Source: Pseudolabrys sp.
GTDB taxonomy: Bacteria > Pseudomonadota > Alphaproteobacteria > Rhizobiales > Xanthobacteraceae
Reading direction: 5' to 3'
Length of the DNA: 8,746 bases
Assembly: GCA_029945495.1 (NCBI GenBank)
Contig: JAQSCR010000390.1
Location: forward strand, 17,233 to 25,978
Positions 7,642-8,746 of this stretch are shown piece by piece. The translations under genes and the position numbers were made by a program. The notes beneath the pieces were generated by a model. That model was not told the DNA's origin and did no database searches. It saw only the letters and a list, made by a program, of their open reading frames with translations. How positions within the stretch are numbered: the stretch's first letter is position 1; each line of letters starts with the position of its first letter.

Positions 7642-8746
7642 ATGAGCTGGTTCAGCCGCAGCTTCGAAGTTCCGCATCGCCTGCGCGCCATCGTGCGCGC
7701 GCGCGAGTCGAGCGTCATCCTGCTGGCGGCCCTGGCCGGCGCCGCGGCCGGCCTGGTGGTGGCGGGGATGGGGTCCGCGGTTGCATTCTTGCATCTGATC
7801 TTTTTTGGTCTGGAGCCGGGCGCGCGGCTATCGGGCCAGATTTCGCTCAACCCCCTTTATGCGCTTCTGGTGCCGTGCCTGGGCGGGCTCGCGCTCGGCC
7901 TGGCGACCTCATACATCACGCGCTGGCGCGGCAGCGAGGTCGATCCCGTAGAAGCCAATGCGCTTCACGGCGGGCGCATGTCGATGCGCGGCAGCCTGAT
8001 CGTGGCGGCACAGACCGTGTGGTCGAGCGGCGTCGGCGCCTCGGTCGGGCTGGAGGCCGGTTTCACACAGCTCGCCAGCGGCATCGCCTCCAAGATCGGC
8101 CAGGCCTTCCGCCTACGCCGGGGCGACATGCGCACGCTGGTCGGCTGCGGCGCCGCCGGCGCCATTGCCGGCGCCTTTGGCGCCCCGCTCGGTGGCGCGT
8201 TTTACGGCTTCGAGCTGATCATCGGCAGTTACGCGGTCGCCAGCCTGGCGCCGGTCGGCATGGCCGCGCTGATCGGCTATCTGACCGCGCAAATGTTCAC
8301 GCCCGACCGGCTCGGCATCGAAACCGGCGCGCTCTCGACCCTCACCGCGCATGACATCGTGATAGCCGCCGGGCTCGGTCTGGTCGCCGCCGGCTTCGGT
8401 ATTCTGCTGATGCGCGGCGTCGCCGCCTGCGAACTGCTTTTTGCAAAGATCCGCGTGCGGCCGAATCTACGGCCGATGCTGGGCGGCGCCTTGATCGGGT
8501 TGCTGGCTTTGGTCTCGCCGCAGGTCATGTCGTCCGGCCATGGCGCGTTGCATCTGACCGGCATTTTCAAACTACCGATCGCCACCATCGCGCTGATCTT
8601 CGCTTTGAAGGCGCTGGCCTCGATGATTTCGCTCGGCAGCGGCTTCCGCGGCGGGCTGTTCTTCGCCTCGCTTCTGCTCGGGGCGCTCGGCGGCCAATTG
8701 TTCGCGGTCGGCATGAATGCGCTTTGGCCGGGGCTCAATCTCAATG
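7642..8746 (+). CDS. ClC-family chloride channel/transporter (3' truncated by window edge)
   Basis: An open frame of 368 codons runs to the right edge without a stop. It encodes a polytopic inner-membrane protein of the voltage-gated chloride channel family, which moves chloride either passively or in exchange for protons. SSGVGASVGLEAGFTQ (128-143) corresponds to the GREGP filter helix, with Glu138 as the gating glutamate. AGAFGAPLGGAFYGFELIIG (176-195) is the conserved helix-pair segment. GSGFRGGLFFASL (332-344) corresponds to the GIFAP region and retains a Phe. The first filter motif GSGIP is replaced by GSEVD near 97-101. The position of the internal proton glutamate (E. coli Glu203) appears to be Leu192. 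An in-frame TGA at 7621 rules out a long upstream extension, so ATG 7642 is the likely start, although no Shine-Dalgarno is present. Most of the roughly 450-residue core is visible. Whether a C-terminal CBS domain follows cannot be seen. Confidence 0.9.
   Translation, partial: MSWFSRSFEVPHRLRAIVRARESSVILLAALAGAAAGLVVAGMGSAVAFLHLIFFGLEPGARLSGQISLNPLYALLVPCLGGLALGLATSYITRWRGSEVDPVEANALHGGRMSMRGSLIVAAQTVWSSGVGASVGLEAGFTQLASGIASKIGQAFRLRRGDMRTLVGCGAAGAIAGAFGAPLGGAFYGFELIIGSYAVASLAPVGMAALIGYLTAQMFTPDRLGIETGALSTLTAHDIVIAAGLGLVAAGFGILLMRGVAACELLFAKIRVRPNLRPMLGGALIGLLALVSPQVMSSGHGALHLTGIFKLPIATIALIFALKALASMISLGSGFRGGLFFASLLLGALGGQLFAVGMNALWPGLNLN

Noticed and set aside
7394..7850. Minus-strand ORFs through the tandem repeats giving peptide repeats
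   Set aside because: The peptide repetition is just the 13-bp DNA repeat read in frame; they are antisense to the ClC gene and lack ribosome sites.

Overview
This window looks like chromosomal DNA from an alphaproteobacterium, most likely of the order Hyphomicrobiales (Bradyrhizobium, Xanthobacter or Pseudolabrys relatives). The evidence is high GC content, strongly GC-biased third codon positions, an 812-residue GyrB of alphaproteobacterial type, and a palindromic intergenic repeat of a kind common in these genomes. The genus call is inference. There are no rRNA or tRNA genes, IS elements, phage genes or CRISPR arrays. Nearly all of it is ordinary protein-coding sequence.

Layout, left to right. 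(1) The C-terminal half of a glutamine synthetase family enzyme (2-685, +) overlaps by one base an alpha/beta hydrolase (685-1584, +), so the two are probably one operon. (2) After 48 bases holding an 8-bp inverted repeat comes a 12-helix Bcr/CflA-type drug exporter (1633-2853, +). Its 3' end overlaps the 3' end of a convergent AraC-family regulator (2850-3770, -) by four bases. (3) A 121-base divergent promoter region separates that regulator from an NmrA-like NAD(P)-binding protein (3892-4779, +). The regulator probably controls this neighbour and perhaps also the exporter. (4) A palindromic repeat with 10-bp and 7-bp arms (4772-4820) lies between two converging genes and supplies the stop codon of the NmrA-like gene. 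(5) gyrB (4835-7273, -) is complete; ATG at 7273 is preferred over an upstream TTG. (6) A 368-base divergent intergenic region contains an AT-rich island, a nested palindrome, a strong bulged hairpin and four tandem 13-bp repeats that run up to the next start codon. (7) A ClC-family chloride channel/transporter (7642 to beyond the right edge, +) is cut by the window after 368 codons.

I do not see a clear new multi-gene system. The parts most worth a second look are the structured leader of the ClC gene (hairpin plus 13-bp repeats, no Shine-Dalgarno), the ClC protein's lack of the internal proton glutamate, the convergent-gene repeat, and the degenerate dinucleotide-binding motif of the NmrA-like protein.
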